Counted from the stretch's first letter, positions 13,101 through 24,339 are shown. The stretch: 64,000 nt of DNA from Nissolia schottii (GCA_003254905.1 QANU01055523.1:1-64000); one strand, 5' to 3'. Notes: generated by a model from the sequence alone, not told the origin. A program made the numbers and translations.

Positions 13101-13289
13101 GTAAGCAGAGACGAAGATAAGTGATGGGAATTTCAGCAGAACAAGCAAATCATTAACAGAACAATATTTTCGAAGTAGAAGTTTCAAAAAAGAGCCTGCC
13201 TTTTTGCTTCCATGGACAACATTCGGCAAGAAAGTGACAAGAAGAAATGATGAAACAATTAGGTGATGGTAAAAATTGGAGCTCCCCAT
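3444..13289 (-). CDS. Secreted subtilisin-like serine protease (SBT5/AIR3-like) with PA-domain insert
   Basis: Eleven exons (minus): 13289-13200, 13098-12989, 10063-9966, 9845-9687, 8621-8498, 8025-7479, 6720-6626, 6508-6092, 5464-5332, 5213-4997, 3985-3444; 2532 nt, 843 aa, all phases closing. Seen: a signal peptide in exon 1; an I9 propeptide ending before TTRSWEF; catalytic Asp151 (IDTG), His226 (GHGTHT), oxyanion Asn336 (SAGNNGP) and Ser631 (GTSMSCPH); a PA domain around residues 380-550; and a C-terminal fibronectin III-like domain. Family knowledge: these are apoplastic proteases that mature other proteins or peptide hormones. The first intron has a GC donor (AAG|GCAGGC), which restores the family's usual SKK-CYIVYLG junction. 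The protein is about 70 aa longer than typical members because of a Pro/Gly-rich insert at residues 474-545. Intron 2 (2.9 kb) holds an LTR element. I see no break in the gene. Confidence 0.9.
4067..4111. repeat. (TA)n microsatellite in subtilase intron 10
   Basis: About 22 uninterrupted TA dinucleotides. It lies between the exon with the catalytic serine and the last exon. Confidence 0.95.
6094..6312 (-). repeat. Three-unit PPHPGP repeat insert in the subtilase PA domain
   Basis: This in-frame coding stretch (residues 474-545) follows the conserved PA segment EPHVTSTV and precedes [13 protein letters not shown], which rejoins the family pattern. The units begin at Tyr475, Tyr497 and Tyr522 and share Y(V/A)PPHPGP followed by a Gly-rich spacer ending in GGY or GGP; they are 22, 25 and about 26 residues long. 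The nucleotide cores (CACCACCACATCC) are almost identical, so the repeats expanded fairly recently. Two cysteines (495 and 541) flank units 2 and 3. The end reads [12 protein letters not shown]. Confidence 0.85.
9300..9600 (-). mobile_element. Possible SINE-like fragment in subtilase intron 4
   Basis: On the minus strand from about 9595, a tRNA-like stretch has an A-box-like segment (GGTTGAGTACTAGG) and, about 40 bases on, a B-box-like GGGTTCGAGAC. Unstructured sequence follows. No target duplication was found, so the ends are guesses. Confidence 0.3.
10435..10830. repeat. Degenerate tandem array of ATAAACAAACATTACAA-type units
   Basis: More than ten diverged copies of AAACAAACATTAC-like words recur at roughly 20-40 base spacing in subtilase intron 2. 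They abut the truncated left LTR of the next element. Confidence 0.5.
10845..12263 (+). mobile_element. Short LTR retrotransposon relic (Copia-like, non-autonomous) in subtilase intron 2
   Basis: The right LTR is 11713-12263 and runs TGTTGGG...CCAACA. The left LTR, shortened at its outer end, is about 10845-11186 and ends in the same CCAACA. A primer-binding site for initiator tRNA-Met (TGGTATCAGAGC) sits at 11189-11200, and a purine-rich AAGGTGGAGATT precedes the right LTR. The internal part is only about 525 bp and holds a direct repeat of about 90 bp (near 11360-11455 and 11540-11630); no gene set is present. It looks old, because the LTRs differ at many sites. It is a broken fossil. Confidence 0.7.
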
Positions 13290-13374
13290 TTTCCTATTTT
13301 GAGTGGTCACATCTTTGGGAAATTGCTTGGCAGGCATACCATACATATATATGGGGCATAGGGCTCCTCTCCCA

Positions 13375-13383
13375 AATATATAA
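13375..13383 (-). promoter_or_regulatory. Likely TATA box of the subtilase gene
   Basis: TATATATTT on the minus strand lies about 90 bases upstream of the start codon at 13289. That would place transcription start about 50-60 bases before the ATG. This is a position-based call only. Confidence 0.4.
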
Positions 13384-13399
13384 TGCCAAGTAAAGGTGG

Positions 13400-16200
13400 C
13401 GATGAGAGCTAAAGATATGCATATATCTAAATTAATGGGGTTGAAAGAAAAATTATATGAAACAAACTCAAGTTTATTTTGAATACAAAACAATTTTTTA
13501 TCAACTGTGTCAACTATCTTTGACAAATTTACTCAAATTTACTCAAATTATAATAATGAGTAAACGTCATATTTTAATTTAAAACTTTAAAACAATAAAT
13601 CTACGCGTCTTTTCATTTGTCTAATATTTTTTTCTTAGGTTGTGTTTGAATGAAGTATTTTTTAGAGGGTAGTGTATTAATTTAGAAGATTTCAATTGAT
13701 TTACGGTAAAGTTCTTTGTTTGGATGTCAACGGAAAAGAATTTCAAAATTTGAAGTATTTTTTTGTGTTTTATACTTTACGTGGATTTTAATTTCTTACT
13801 CTTCACAAGAAATTCTAAAATTTTCCTTTGTCTATGCTCATTATCTCTTTACTCTCTCATCCTCAAAGTCTATCAGCATTCATCATTCACTATCCATTGT
13901 TCATCGACCAACAAGAAAGCTACAACTGGAAGTTACCTTCGAGTAGTAACTACTGGTTACGTGTATACCTTTTCCAGCATTTCATACGACCGATGCTAGC
14001 TCTATGCCCTGATATAGACAGGGAAGTATTAGTGAAGTATTAGTGAAGATCGACCCCTATAAGATAGGAGCCTTTAGGAAAGGGTCCTTCCTAAGCCGTT
14101 GAAAGTGAATACAAACTTGCCTTTGGTATTGAATCAATAAAGGCCTGACTCCACTTGCATTAGGCTATTTTTCTAGCCAATTTGACATTTCATGATGGAA
14201 AATTCATGGTACGTACAGCTCATATCTCTTTATATGGTATATATCTATATTGTATCATCCCAATTGGTCTTTCGGGGAGTGCTTCGCACACCTTTTGCTT
14301 TTCGAAATATATGGAGGGCATATTCTAAACTTTTTCTTTTCCTTTTCAATCTTTTTAAAGTTTACTAACCCTATTCACTTTTTATTTCCTTCCTTTATTT
14401 TATTTTATTATTTTAAACAGCATGATTGATGCGTGTAAGATTCTTTATAGGCAAAAGCATCCTCTAAATCAAATAGAATAACTATAAGGGAATATCATAA
14501 GCTTCTTAAAAGAATTGTTCCATCATTATGCGGTGAAATCCTTTATCATTGTGACGATATTTCAACATAATTAACAAGGATAGAGGTTGATAACTCTCCA
14601 ATAATAATTATTGTTTGTCTTTTTTTTTTTTTAATCAAAGCTAGAATTTAAATGCACAATTTGTTATATTTTAATGTTGTTTTACCTTAATTCAGATCAT
14701 AGGGCGAATTTTAGCATTAGTAATTTATTATTATTGCTTTATTGGTATTTTTCTTGCTTATGTTAGTTTCAGAGAAGTTTGGAGTTAGTCAGATTAGATA
14801 AAGCAAGAGAAGAAACAATTTAATAAATAAAGTAAAGAAAAGAAGCATAAAGCAGCAAATTAAGCAGCAACAAGAATCATTACCCAAAAAAAGCAACAAG
14901 AAAAAGCATGTTTCACGTTGGAAGAAGCTTTACTTATGGATCGGGCTTTAGCGCATGAGTCACGGGCTTCAGCGCACGAGCCTACATAAGGAATAACACA
15001 CGGCAGCAGCGAAGGCACCGTATGCCGGATCATGTATGCAAGTGCAAATGGAGCAAGGGAGCAATGATCGATTAAGGATTTAGATTTTTTAAAGTGAGAT
15101 TTATTTTCATTTTAACGATTCAATGATATTTAGTATTGTATTTTGTTTGGTAATGGTGCCTGTTTCAGTAAACAGGCCAGCCCTCTTACCATTTTATCCA
15201 CTAGACTAGCATTACATTTTGTAACATTTTATACAATCATATATTTATTAATATAATTTTATTATTTAATTTTTCTTTTTAAAGAAATCATAATCTAAAG
15301 AGTCTCTAGGACTCTCCCACACTCACACTCTCATCTCATCTGAATAATGTGAGAGAGTTTTGCTGGCATTTTTCTTTTTGTTTTTTGTTGGTCAAGTGTC
15401 ATATATTCTGGTTATGATCTTACTATCACATACTAAGCAAGAGAATTGGTGATATACATAACAAAGTTGAGCAAACTTTTTTTGTATATGCACTTTGGTT
15501 TCTTAATAATAAAATCAATGGATGAAAATTTGATTTTCCTCTCACATAAAGTATATTCACGTTACTGAGACTTGTCTTTTGATCTGTTTCTTCATGAGCA
15601 TACCCAGGAGCTTGCAACTTTAGAGTTTCAATTCTTTATTGAAAATGTCCTTTTGATTTATATTGAATTTATACACTCTTGCTTGTTATATAGTAAATGT
15701 TATATATTCACTTTAACTCTCTCCATTCTCTCAAGAAATACCTNCAGGTCCTCCTATGTGCCAAGTACCACCGGTACACCGCCCTCCACTGTGGACTTGT
15801 TGCGAAGGTCGCTCTCCATGGCTCTCCGTCATGATTTGCTTGTGTCGTCATCATCATCAAAGGCATCCCACCGCTGTGATTGGCTTCTCCATTGGCAAGG
15901 ACGTCTTCGCCATCATCCTTCCTACTCTCGATTTGGTATCTTGCAAAACTTCTTCTTCTTCTTCTTCCTAGAGGCATGCCAACGTTGCCGCCCACGAAAG
16001 AGTAGCCACCATCACTCCCTGCACGTTCCAATTCTTTTCCATAAGACCAGAAATGGCGTTGCCTACGAAGGGCTGCTCACATTCCTCCATCGGGACCTGC
16101 TCGTATCATAGTCGACCATGGTTGTTGCTTCTCATTGACATTGCTATCATTGCCTCACCCTTCTCCAGAATTTGCTTGTACCAACATCAGCCTATCTGTT
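13400..16200. other. Intergenic DNA with one assembly gap, no gene recognised
   Basis: Mixed AT-rich and moderately GC-rich sequence (15745-16130). The longest open frame, across 15572-16111, spans the undetermined base at 15744 and shows no domain. The segment 14930-15070 repeats the wording 'gggctt(t/c)agcgca(t/c)gag', typical of repeat-derived DNA. No reliable gene was seen. Confidence 0.4.
15744..15744. other. Undetermined base N, possible collapsed gap
   Basis: A single N between 'ATACCT' and 'CAGGTC' coincides with a sharp change in base composition. It may therefore mark a scaffold join of unknown true length. Confidence 0.5.
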
Positions 16201-17658
16201 GAAAGCCTTTTTTTTACTCTCATCGTTAAATAATATTTCCTTCTTTACAGCTTTCAGATCATCAAGGGATCCAATTGCAGTATAGTCGAGTATAGTCGTA
16301 CCCACAGGGAGTTACAAAAATACCGTTCTTGAGTTTAGTTAATTAAACAATGAAGTGAAGGATTGGTAATTTGTTTGATAATTTAAATAAGTAAATAAAC
16401 AACATAAAATAAATAGGCAACAAATCATAGGTAGATCCGGAAGCTTGTTGGGAATTGAATCATATCATAGTCTCATGTATTCATTTACTTAGTACCACAG
16501 AATTATTATTTCATTGATTGCCCGCCACCAGTTCTTAACTTGTTCATCGCTTTTGCGCATGAAAAGATCACAGGTTTCCTTTAGTAAGCTGTCACTTTCG
16601 CACACAAACTTAACAAAATACACCAGCGTTATTCCATATGTTAAAAACGTCTAATCCTTCATTCCAGTTATGGCAACGAAGAATTAGATGAATTGATTTA
16701 GTTCCAACCTATGATGCCGCTCTCGCGCGCAATCAATCAGTTTAGAATCATGCTTTAGGTAGCAAAGCTAAAACAAGCATTAAACGAAAAATCATTCAAG
16801 CTAATCATGGAAACTGATAGATTCATATGCAAAAAGTTACATGGATACAATCATACTACAATATTCATCAAAATCCCAACAACAAGAGAATTAGAAATCC
16901 ATCTTATAAGAGAATCTCAGAGGCAAGGTTATGGATGCTTACCATGACACTTTCTCACGCTATCATGACAGTGGTCGCCGAGCTTCCTCGATCTCCTGGC
17001 TCCTTCACCGACCTCCTCTTTGTTGCTAAACTAACCTAAGCTTTGAAGTACAAAAGAAATGTAAAAGAATGAAGTTTATGATGGGGGAAGGGATGTATGT
17101 CTTGAATGCCTCGGGTCCTCTATTTATAGACTCAGATTTGGCTTCATCACTGAGCGATTTAGGGCATGTCGCTGAGCGATAAGGGCTTTTCCGTTGAGAT
17201 GTTAAGGTTAATCGCTGAGCGGTTTAGTCTTTTCTAGCATCTACAGGCTGTCATCATAAATGCGGCGGCTGTTAGTGGGTGGCGGCGCCGACTTTTGTAG
17301 GGCGGCGCCACCTTTGCAGTGCGGCGTCAGGTATGGCAGGGCGGCGCCTCCTTTTACAGGATGGCGCCAGCTTGTTGGCGGCTACAATATTTGGCTCTGG
17401 TGGGTACGACCGCTGAGCGGACTTAGGTTACCGCTAAGCGGCCTTCTCGCCTGATTATGAGTTTTTTCCTTCTTTTTCCTTTTTTGCCCTTTGCTTCATT
17501 CTTCTGGTATTATTCTTTAATTAATATGCTTGCATCCATCTTTAAGAATATATTATAAAACCTACAAACGTGGGGATTTTAGTTAGATAATTCATGAAAA
17601 TTTAAGCAGATAGGTGCCATTTCAATAGGTGAGAATGGTGTAAATTTGGCCCTTATCA
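16200..17658 (-). repeat. LTR-like dispersed repeat (probable Gypsy-type fragment)
   Basis: Read on the minus strand it begins TGATAAGGGCCAAATTT at 17658, a start I associate with long LTRs of legume Gypsy elements, and runs to a segment near 16260-16320 with 'GTACCCACAGGGAGT' (plus strand). The GC-rich part 17140-17440 has many CGCTGAGCG and GCGGCGCC words. No partner LTR was found in the window. Class assignment is tentative. Confidence 0.4.
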
Positions 17659-17758
17659 CTATCCTCAACCGTGGGACCCAAGATGACAATGACAGGAATG
17701 CTCTCTGGCTAGTGAAGGAGTGTAACTTGACGACCATGTCTCACTAAACAAACACTGA

Positions 17759-18030
17759 CGTTTGGTAAACGTCCCGAGACAAAAAATACGGAGACAGTAA
17801 GGATAGAAATACATTTAAAAAAGGAAACCAAAACATAATTTAAAAGTGTCTTTGTCTTGATATAATTTTTTAACTAATTTTTGTACATCCAAAAAATAAA
17901 AATATTGGAGATATGTCTGGGACGTAAGGGAGGTTCCTCTATTGTACCTCTAAAAACAAAAAGACGAAAGTGACGCATCTCTGCTGTCCGTGCGTCTCCA
18001 TATTTACTATCTCAGGACGCTTACCAAACG
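17759..18030. mobile_element. MITE with terminal inverted repeats CGTTTGGTAA
   Basis: The left end CGTTTGGTAAACGTCCCGAGA matches the reverse complement of the right end, CGTTTGGTAAGCGTCCTGAGA, over about 40 bases including 'GGAGAC'. The length is 272 bp with no coding. No clear target duplication was seen, so the superfamily is open. Confidence 0.6.
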
Positions 18031-18189
18031 CTACATAAAAGAGCTAAAATGCGAAAAAGGATTCCAAAGCATGACGAAGATTCATAGCCAATCCTAATCC
18101 AAGTTTCTTATGTTGTTCTCCAGCTATGAAGATTTATTTCGGTGTTTATTTCTTCTCTTCTCTTGTAATGTATTCTTTTATCGTGAACT

Positions 18190-18372
18190 AAACTCTATTA
18201 TTAGGGCATTCATGTTGCCACTAGATAATGATGTCATTATAAAACTAATATAAACTCTATTATTAGGGCATTGACGTTGCCACTAGATAATGATATCATT
18301 ATAAAACTAATATAAACTCTATTATTAGGGCATTCATGTTGCCACTAGATAATGATGTCATTATAAAACTAA
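18190..18372. repeat. Three tandem copies of a 62-bp unit
   Basis: Copies start at 18190, 18252 and 18314 with AAACTCTATTATTAGGGCAT. Only a few substitutions separate them, so the duplication is recent. No function is visible. Confidence 0.95.
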
Positions 18373-18436
18373 AGTTATTCAAATCCTAATTATTTTGATT
18401 AAGTTTCTATAACTGTTTTTAAGTTTTTGATTGATT

Positions 18437-18848
18437 TACGGCAAGAAATTTAACTTAAAACCACATCTTTTTATTAGTTGCACTTAAAAGTGTGCCCTTT
18501 AGTATAAAAGGGAATGCTTTTATTAACTAAATGCCACACTTCATAGTCTAAGATCATCCCCAAAAGAAAACTCTTAAAAAAAGAGTACGTAATATACTAC
18601 AGTATATGTTACACTTTCAGCAAGTGTTGTTTATTTAATAAATGCTACACTTTTAAAATTAATGCCTCACTTTTGTAGGGTGACCTAATTGAGGGTGATC
18701 TTTGGAATCACGAAGTGTAGCTTTTGGTTAATAAAAATGTTGTCTTTTATATCTAAGGCACGCTTTTTAAGTATAGTTAATAACAAAGTGTAGTCTTAGA
18801 TCAAATTTTTGTAATGAAGTATAGTCTTAGGTCAAATTTCTTACAGTG
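18437..18848. mobile_element. Miniature CACTA-type element
   Basis: The right end read inwards is CACTGTAAGAAATTT, and the left end is a worn version, TACGGCAAGAAATTT. The 3-bp word ATT lies directly outside both ends (18434-18436 and 18849-18851), the target-duplication size of CACTA elements. Internally, subrepeats with 'AAGTGTAG(T)CTTAG(A/G)TCAAATTT' lie near each end. It is 412 bp and non-coding. Confidence 0.6.
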
Positions 18849-19506
18849 ATTGGATATTAGTAAGTAACTGCAGTGGCGGAAGGTGACTGAAAGGTTAATC
18901 ATTTCTCTAGGCGTAGTTTGTTTGAAGATAAGCAATTACGTATATAAGAAGAGAATTGCAAGGGCTCGAGAGATACCAGTAATTGCAATACGAATCCTAA
19001 GCATTAATTACTTAAATTGAGAATTGAATAGCTGTGTTTCAGAACAACTGAATAAAAAGTATGTGAGACCAAATGTCCTAATATTTTCTTTATCGTGCTT
19101 TTACACCATTCATCGTTGCTATTTTATTTTTCATTTTATAGATTAGTTTCTAACTTTTAATTTTGATTCGCAACTTTTAACTTTAAACTCTCAATCAAGT
19201 TTTGATACATCCATCTTATAATCCAATTAACTGACTCGGTACTTGAGCTATCCATGTGGATATGATAATCTTTTTTTACTTTATTACTTGTACAACCCAC
19301 TATTGCTAAAAATTCGTATGAGAGGTTTCTCCTGTACTCTAAGAGTAGATACTATTTTCCACTATTTTTTTCAACAATTTTTATATTGCGCATGTCCATC
19401 CATCTCACATTATGCATGAATAACTTGGAACCATTTCTGATCAAGTTGCATTTGACCATGGCTGCAAATGATGGTAACTAACACGTTTTCTAGGATTTGC
19501 ATAATG

Positions 19507-20560
19507 TGTTATCCAAATGGATGTAGAAGAAGAAGGTAGAATCTTTGCGGGTCTTGAAACGAGATTAAATATATCACCCTATTCTTGAGATGTTAATTGT
19601 CCTCACAAGTTGCTCTTGGATTTCCACCAATTCATTCTTAGGATTAATTCAAGCACTCTAAAACTGTTTTAGAGAGCAAATCTAGAAAACTTTATTTGAA
19701 TTTTTATGTAAAAGAGAATAATTTTTGTGTGTCAGATTTGGGGAAAAGAGGTGACAAATAATTAGAGTTTTATGAACTCTTTCATGAATCTATATGATCA
19801 TTCATGAACCAATATGACCATTGGGGCATACCTCTTGAAATTTGAAAAGCTTCCTAGTTGTTATCTAAATCCTTTTCAATTTATTTTGAATTTTAAATAT
19901 TTATTTTGTAAACTATTAACAAAAAATGCCAACAATCCCCCACTTGGTTTGCAGAACTAAGTATATTATCTACTTATAAATTTACGCATAAGGGATAGGT
20001 ATCTATTTCGATTTGAACCTTCCCCTAGTGTAGTATTTGAAAGTTAAAACAAATTAATGGTAGACTCAAGGTACTTTGAACCATAATCTTAGTGTTAAAA
20101 TCAGAAATACTACACACATGAATTTAAATTCCTTAGAAAGGCTCAACAAAGTCAAAGATATTATGAGCTTATATGGTCATGTACACATCCTAGTTTTCAT
20201 GAACAAAGGTAAATCTTTGAAACCTTTGTTAGAAAGTGGCCCCATTGTCAATGTTCACTTAGGTGAAGGTCCCTTAAATCTTATTTATATAGATTTCTTG
20301 AACATAATTAAGAGTTTGATACTCACCGTCTTTTGTCCTTTTATTTTGCAATAGACCTAGAATGAAAATTTTACTCTAGCACCCACAACCACTTATGAAT
20401 AACTTTTTTTTATCCATTTAACCTTTTTAAGTAGAATGTAATATAGAAAAGGTTGAGTTTATGTTACTAGTGGCTTTATTATAAGGATTTTAAACCCATT
20501 CATATTGATGATTTCCTCACCAATTCTTTTCCTAGCCCTTTTGTGAAGGATCCACTAGAT
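19507..20560 (-). mobile_element. 3' LTR and adjacent internal part of a Copia element
   Basis: On the minus strand the LTR runs TGTTGGCATTTT... (19934) to ...GGATAACA (19507), 428 bp. It is preceded by a purine-rich tract (CCAAGTGGGGG, 19937-19947), the usual position of the polypurine tract. Internal sequence continues right to about 20560, where a Gypsy element interrupts. The outer edge of this LTR matches the start of the LTR-like stretch at 25617 over about 70 bases, so both may be ends of one element opened by later insertions. It is a broken fossil. Confidence 0.55.
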
Positions 20561-20564
20561 TTTC

Positions 20565-22180
20565 TGATACGCATAAGAAGTTGTAAATGCAGTTACAATG
20601 GCCAAATAGGCAGTTAGAAGCTTAGGAGCCCAGCTATATGAGCTGGTTGTATGATAACAAATGCATGATAATGATTGATAATAAAGTCTCTTACCTCCCT
20701 TCTTCCTCTGCTATTCTCTCTGTTCTTCTCTCGTTCTTTCTTCTCTTCTTAACATTGGTATCAGAGCTAGCGGTCCATGGCAGAATCCGCGCGACTTCAG
20801 ACGGCAATGCGTGAGACGGAGGAGCGCATCATGGCCGCAATCGATCCACGATTGTGCTTATTGGAGCAAAGCTGCGAGTTGCAGTTCAATAGCATTCAAG
20901 AAATGCTGCGAGGGTTAGGGTTGCAGCTGGCGGAGCTCGGAATCGCGCGACGGCAGCGCAGCGACGGCGAGGGAGAATATTGCGTTCCTACGCGACTGAC
21001 GCGGCTGGAATTTCCAAAAAAAATTTGTGACGACATTGGGCTCTGGATAGCGCAATGCGAGCGTTTCTTTGCTCTTGACGGGACGCCGGAAGGGGAAAAG
21101 GTCACGGTCGCCAGTATCGCGCTCGACGAAGGCTCCTTTCGATGGTTCCAGACACTGGAACAGGGGCGCGAGGGCCGTGTCACATGGCGCGAGTTCATGG
21201 AAGCAATACAGTTCAGGTTCGGTGCTGAATTTGACTAGCCAATGGAAGAGCTCAAGAGGTTGGTTCAGTCAAGAAGCCTTGAAGAGTATCAGGAAAAGTT
21301 CGATAAGCTGGTGTGCCGTACCGATTTGACGGAGTTACAGAAATTGCAGTGTTTCATTAGCGGCTTGAGTGCGGAACTTATCAATGGTGTCAAGCTTTTT
21401 GCACCAAGATCCTTGTTAGAAGCCACAAGAATTGCCAAACTGCAGAAGAGGAGCTTCGCCTTGCTCCAGAGGTCGCGAGGTAACAATGTTACAGGCACTT
21501 TGGGTGGGTGGCCAGAAAAGAAAAGCATTCAACCTATTATTGAGGAGAGATTCGATAAGGTTGATAGGAAGATTGTGGAAGAGGAACAGAAAAGTATACT
21601 AGGCAGACCGAATTACACATTCCAATGGAAGCTTTCCCCCAAGGAAATGGATGAGCATAGGGCCAATAACCTATGTTTTTTTTTGCCATGAGAAATACGC
21701 CCCTGGCCACGACTGCCCCCATAGGAAGAAACTTCAGGTTTTTTTCATGGAGGTAGGGGATGAGGAGGACCAGTTTGGGGACAAGGACAGCAGCTTCAGT
21801 GAAGTGTTGGAAGGGGATGCCGAGGTGAGTCCCACTATCTCGTTGAATGCCATTCATGGCGATTCAGGATACCCTATGATGAGGCTAATAGGGTGGATTG
21901 GTAAGAAACAAATCTTTGTGCTAATTGATACGGGGAGCACACACAATTTTGTCAATCAAGATCTTTGCAAAGGGGAAATTGCAAAATTGCAGCCAATGGC
22001 ACCAGTAAGGATCACAGTTGCAGATGGAAGAGTAATTTAGGGTACAGGGCGCTGTGAACATATTCAGTGCAGGATGCAGGGGTATGATTTTGTCACTTCA
22101 GCCATTGTTATTCCTTTGAGTAGCTGTGATCTCATTTTGGGAATGCAGTGGTAATGAAAGCTTTTTTCGCAATGGGTTTG
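20565..22180 (+). mobile_element. Ty3/Gypsy retrotransposon fragment: LTR end, PBS, gag and protease
   Basis: An LTR-like segment (about 20565-20754, ending AACA) is followed by the tRNA-Met primer-binding site TGGTATCAGAGC at 20756-20767. A gag region of the Ty3/Gypsy type (from 20777) follows, then a retropepsin-like region with the LIDTGSTHNF active-site motif. The element stops at the assembly gap at 22181; reverse transcriptase, integrase and the right LTR are not present. It is broken, with a few coding interruptions plus the truncation. Motifs are easily read, so it is of moderate age. Confidence 0.8.
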
Positions 22181-22181
22181 N
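22181..22181. other. Undetermined base N at a transposon junction
   Basis: The Gypsy sequence ends and CACTA-type subterminal sequence begins across this single N. It is probably a collapsed gap that hides the rest of both elements. Confidence 0.6.
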
Positions 22182-22182
22182 A

Positions 22183-22848
22183 ATATGGTGCAGGTTTAGA
22201 AGAATGGGGGGAGGGGTATTTATACTAATCGGCCACATCATTACTGTCGGACATGTCCGACGGTGTAGTTCTCGGAACGGTGCGGCCATTAATAGGCATG
22301 TTGAACGCTTTGAAAACGGCCGAGCGTTGGGAAGAGGGGTTGAATGACCGCCACAATTACCATCGGAATCTACCGCCGCTAATACCTGTGCTATCAAGTA
22401 CCGTCGGACGTCTCCGACGGTTTGGTTCTTGGAACCGGCGCTGGCGCTTCAATTAATGGGAATGTTGAACGGGCGCCCGTTGGAAAGAGGTGTCGTTTGA
22501 ATAAACGAGGCATTTACCGTCAGTAGTGTCCGCCGCTACATACCGTCGAGAGGGGCCGCCGGTAACTGTCACACCATTTGGTTACTGAATACACGTGGTT
22601 GTTTGCTACTCGTTTCCATTTTCCGTCGGTTCTGGCCGACAGTAAGTTTGTTCCCGCCATAACCCGCGAATAACGTACCGTCGGATTTTGCGTCGGTTGT
22701 CATATCCCATGGTAATTTCACGGTTTTTACGCCGGTCTTCTTGCTTCGACTGGTTACCGTCGCCATTTTAGTCTATTCCGTCAGTAATTACTGTCGGCTC
22801 GCGTCCGACGGTAATGTCTCGATGGTAATGGCCATTTTTGTTCTAGTG
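22183..22848. mobile_element. CACTA (EnSpm) transposon end with palindromic subterminal repeats
   Basis: The terminus at 22848, read inwards, is CACTAGAACAAAAATGG. Behind it lies a GC-richer zone with about eight imperfect palindromes of the form CCGTCGG-n-CCGACGG, for example 22243-22264, 22400-22421 and near 22778-22812. Such subterminal arrays are known transposase-binding regions in CACTA elements. No transposase is seen, and the other end is missing, probably in the gap at 22181. Confidence 0.65.
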
Positions 22849-24339
22849 AAAACAGAATCAAACCAGAACAGAACAGATTCTAAACAGAATGAAAACAAAA
22901 CAGAAACAAAATTCAATGGTTATGAACAAAACAGAAACAGAGCTGTAATGTTTACTGGTGGTGGAACGGCGGTTGGACGGTGGAACCACGGTGGAAGGAC
23001 CGTTCGGTGGCGGGCGGTGGCTCTCCCTTCGGCTGCCACAACATGTGATTGTTGCACTTGTGCAATTTCCCAAACTATTAAAAACAAACTCACTATAATA
23101 ACCCAAAAAGCACTTTATGGTTGGACACAAAAAAAATGTTTTGATTAAAAGATAAAGGAACCAGCTTCCACTTTACAGATCTATTGTAATGAAAACCCAC
23201 TTATTGCAAAATTGGAACCATATATCACCTATCAGCTTTCCCGTTCTTTATGCATATCATAGCAATATTACAGCAATTACAGCATCTAGGCACATCTCAC
23301 AGCAATATTACAGTAATTACAGCAATTACAGCAGTTACAGCAATTACAGCAACAAATCAGCAATCCTATTTTATATCATTTAATTTCCAAAACCCAAAAC
23401 AGCAAACCCTTTCCTCTTCAATTGCATAACAAATCAAGGAAATCACATGATTCAGCAACGGCACGTACGGCATCCGCGATTTTAGCAGTGGCTGCCACTA
23501 ATCACGGTGGTAATTGCTGCGCCAGTCATGGCAGCAAGTGGCGCCTTCGCACCACACCACCACGAAACCAGCAGCTGCCGTGGCAGCAGCTGACACTGCT
23601 GACACAATGACGCGGCGTGCGCGGAACGCTTCCTCGCCGCCATCCCCACACTTGTTGAACCAACAAAGCACAAGGCATACCTATCTCTGCAGCAGCGTGC
23701 AAATCGCCATGGAAAACACCACGACATCGTCGCCGTTCGCCTCCACGCACCAGTAGCAGCAACGACCAAGCACCACCTCGGCTCCTCCCGCCGCAGACGC
23801 CAGAACCCACCACCCGCCACGCCTTCAAACGGGGGGGCTTACGACGACGCGCGTCCATGAGGCGCTCGCGGCGGCGAATGACGCAGCAGGTTGCATACGG
23901 CTGCCGAGGTTGTGTGCGGAGGCCATTAAGGTGGAAGGGGGCTGCATCCAGGGCTGTATCCATGGTTCATTAACCATGATATATAATAATTATGTAAATT
24001 ACTTAATGTTATGAAAACCTTGTGTGCTTGAATTTGCTGTATCCATGACAGAAAATTAATTGATGTTTCCATGATCGAATAATTGTATCACAAAATAGCT
24101 TGCACATGCTGAATACAAATTTTAGGGTTCATACAAATACCCAATTCCCAAATTCAAGGGTTCAGCAAATTTCCCAATTCCCAAATTCAACAATTTAGAG
24201 TTCATATAATTCGAAAATTAAATTAGGGAAATTAGGGTTCATACACATTTTAACCCAAATGAAATTAAACCTTCTTTATACACATATATGCACAAAATTA
24301 TCAATGTTAATTTCACAGCCATAATCAGAATGAAACAAG
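22849..24339 (-). mobile_element. Gene-less internal region of an LTR element on the minus strand
   Basis: This lies just downstream (minus strand) of the primer-binding site and LTR at 24340-24760. It holds a CAGAAACA-rich stretch, a GC-rich block (23500-23960) with open frames of repetitive Arg/Gly composition on both strands, and AT-rich sequence. No retroviral domain was recognised, so it could be a large non-autonomous derivative. The left boundary is unknown. Confidence 0.35.
23261..23355. repeat. Degenerate AGCAATTAC tandem repeat
   Basis: About eight copies of a 9-bp unit (AGCAATTAC, AGCAATATT, AGCAGTTAC), broken once by a short non-repeat segment. Confidence 0.75.

Noticed and set aside
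13005-13526. Single-exon 173-aa frame covering the subtilase start
   Set aside because: It reads through intron 1 into the wrong frame of exon 2. The spliced model restores the known family sequence.
15572-16111. Open frame of 179 aa near the N at 15744
   Set aside because: It spans an undetermined base, has Ser/His/Phe-rich low-complexity content, overlaps an equally long frame on the other strand and has no domain.
17260-17454. Gly/Ala-rich open frame
   Set aside because: It is produced by GCGGCG-type repeat words inside an LTR-like repeat and is not a gene.
22126-22766. Several short frames on both strands
   Set aside because: They lie in the palindromic CACTA subterminal region; GC-rich palindromes give frames on both strands by chance.
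23261-23355. Repeat with spacer-like parts resembling a CRISPR array
   Set aside because: The 9-bp units are contiguous with no unique spacers, and the genome is a plant's.
23482-23963. 145-aa Arg/Gly-rich minus-strand frame
   Set aside because: The GC-rich block has overlapping frames on both strands, no domain, and lies inside the interior of an LTR element.
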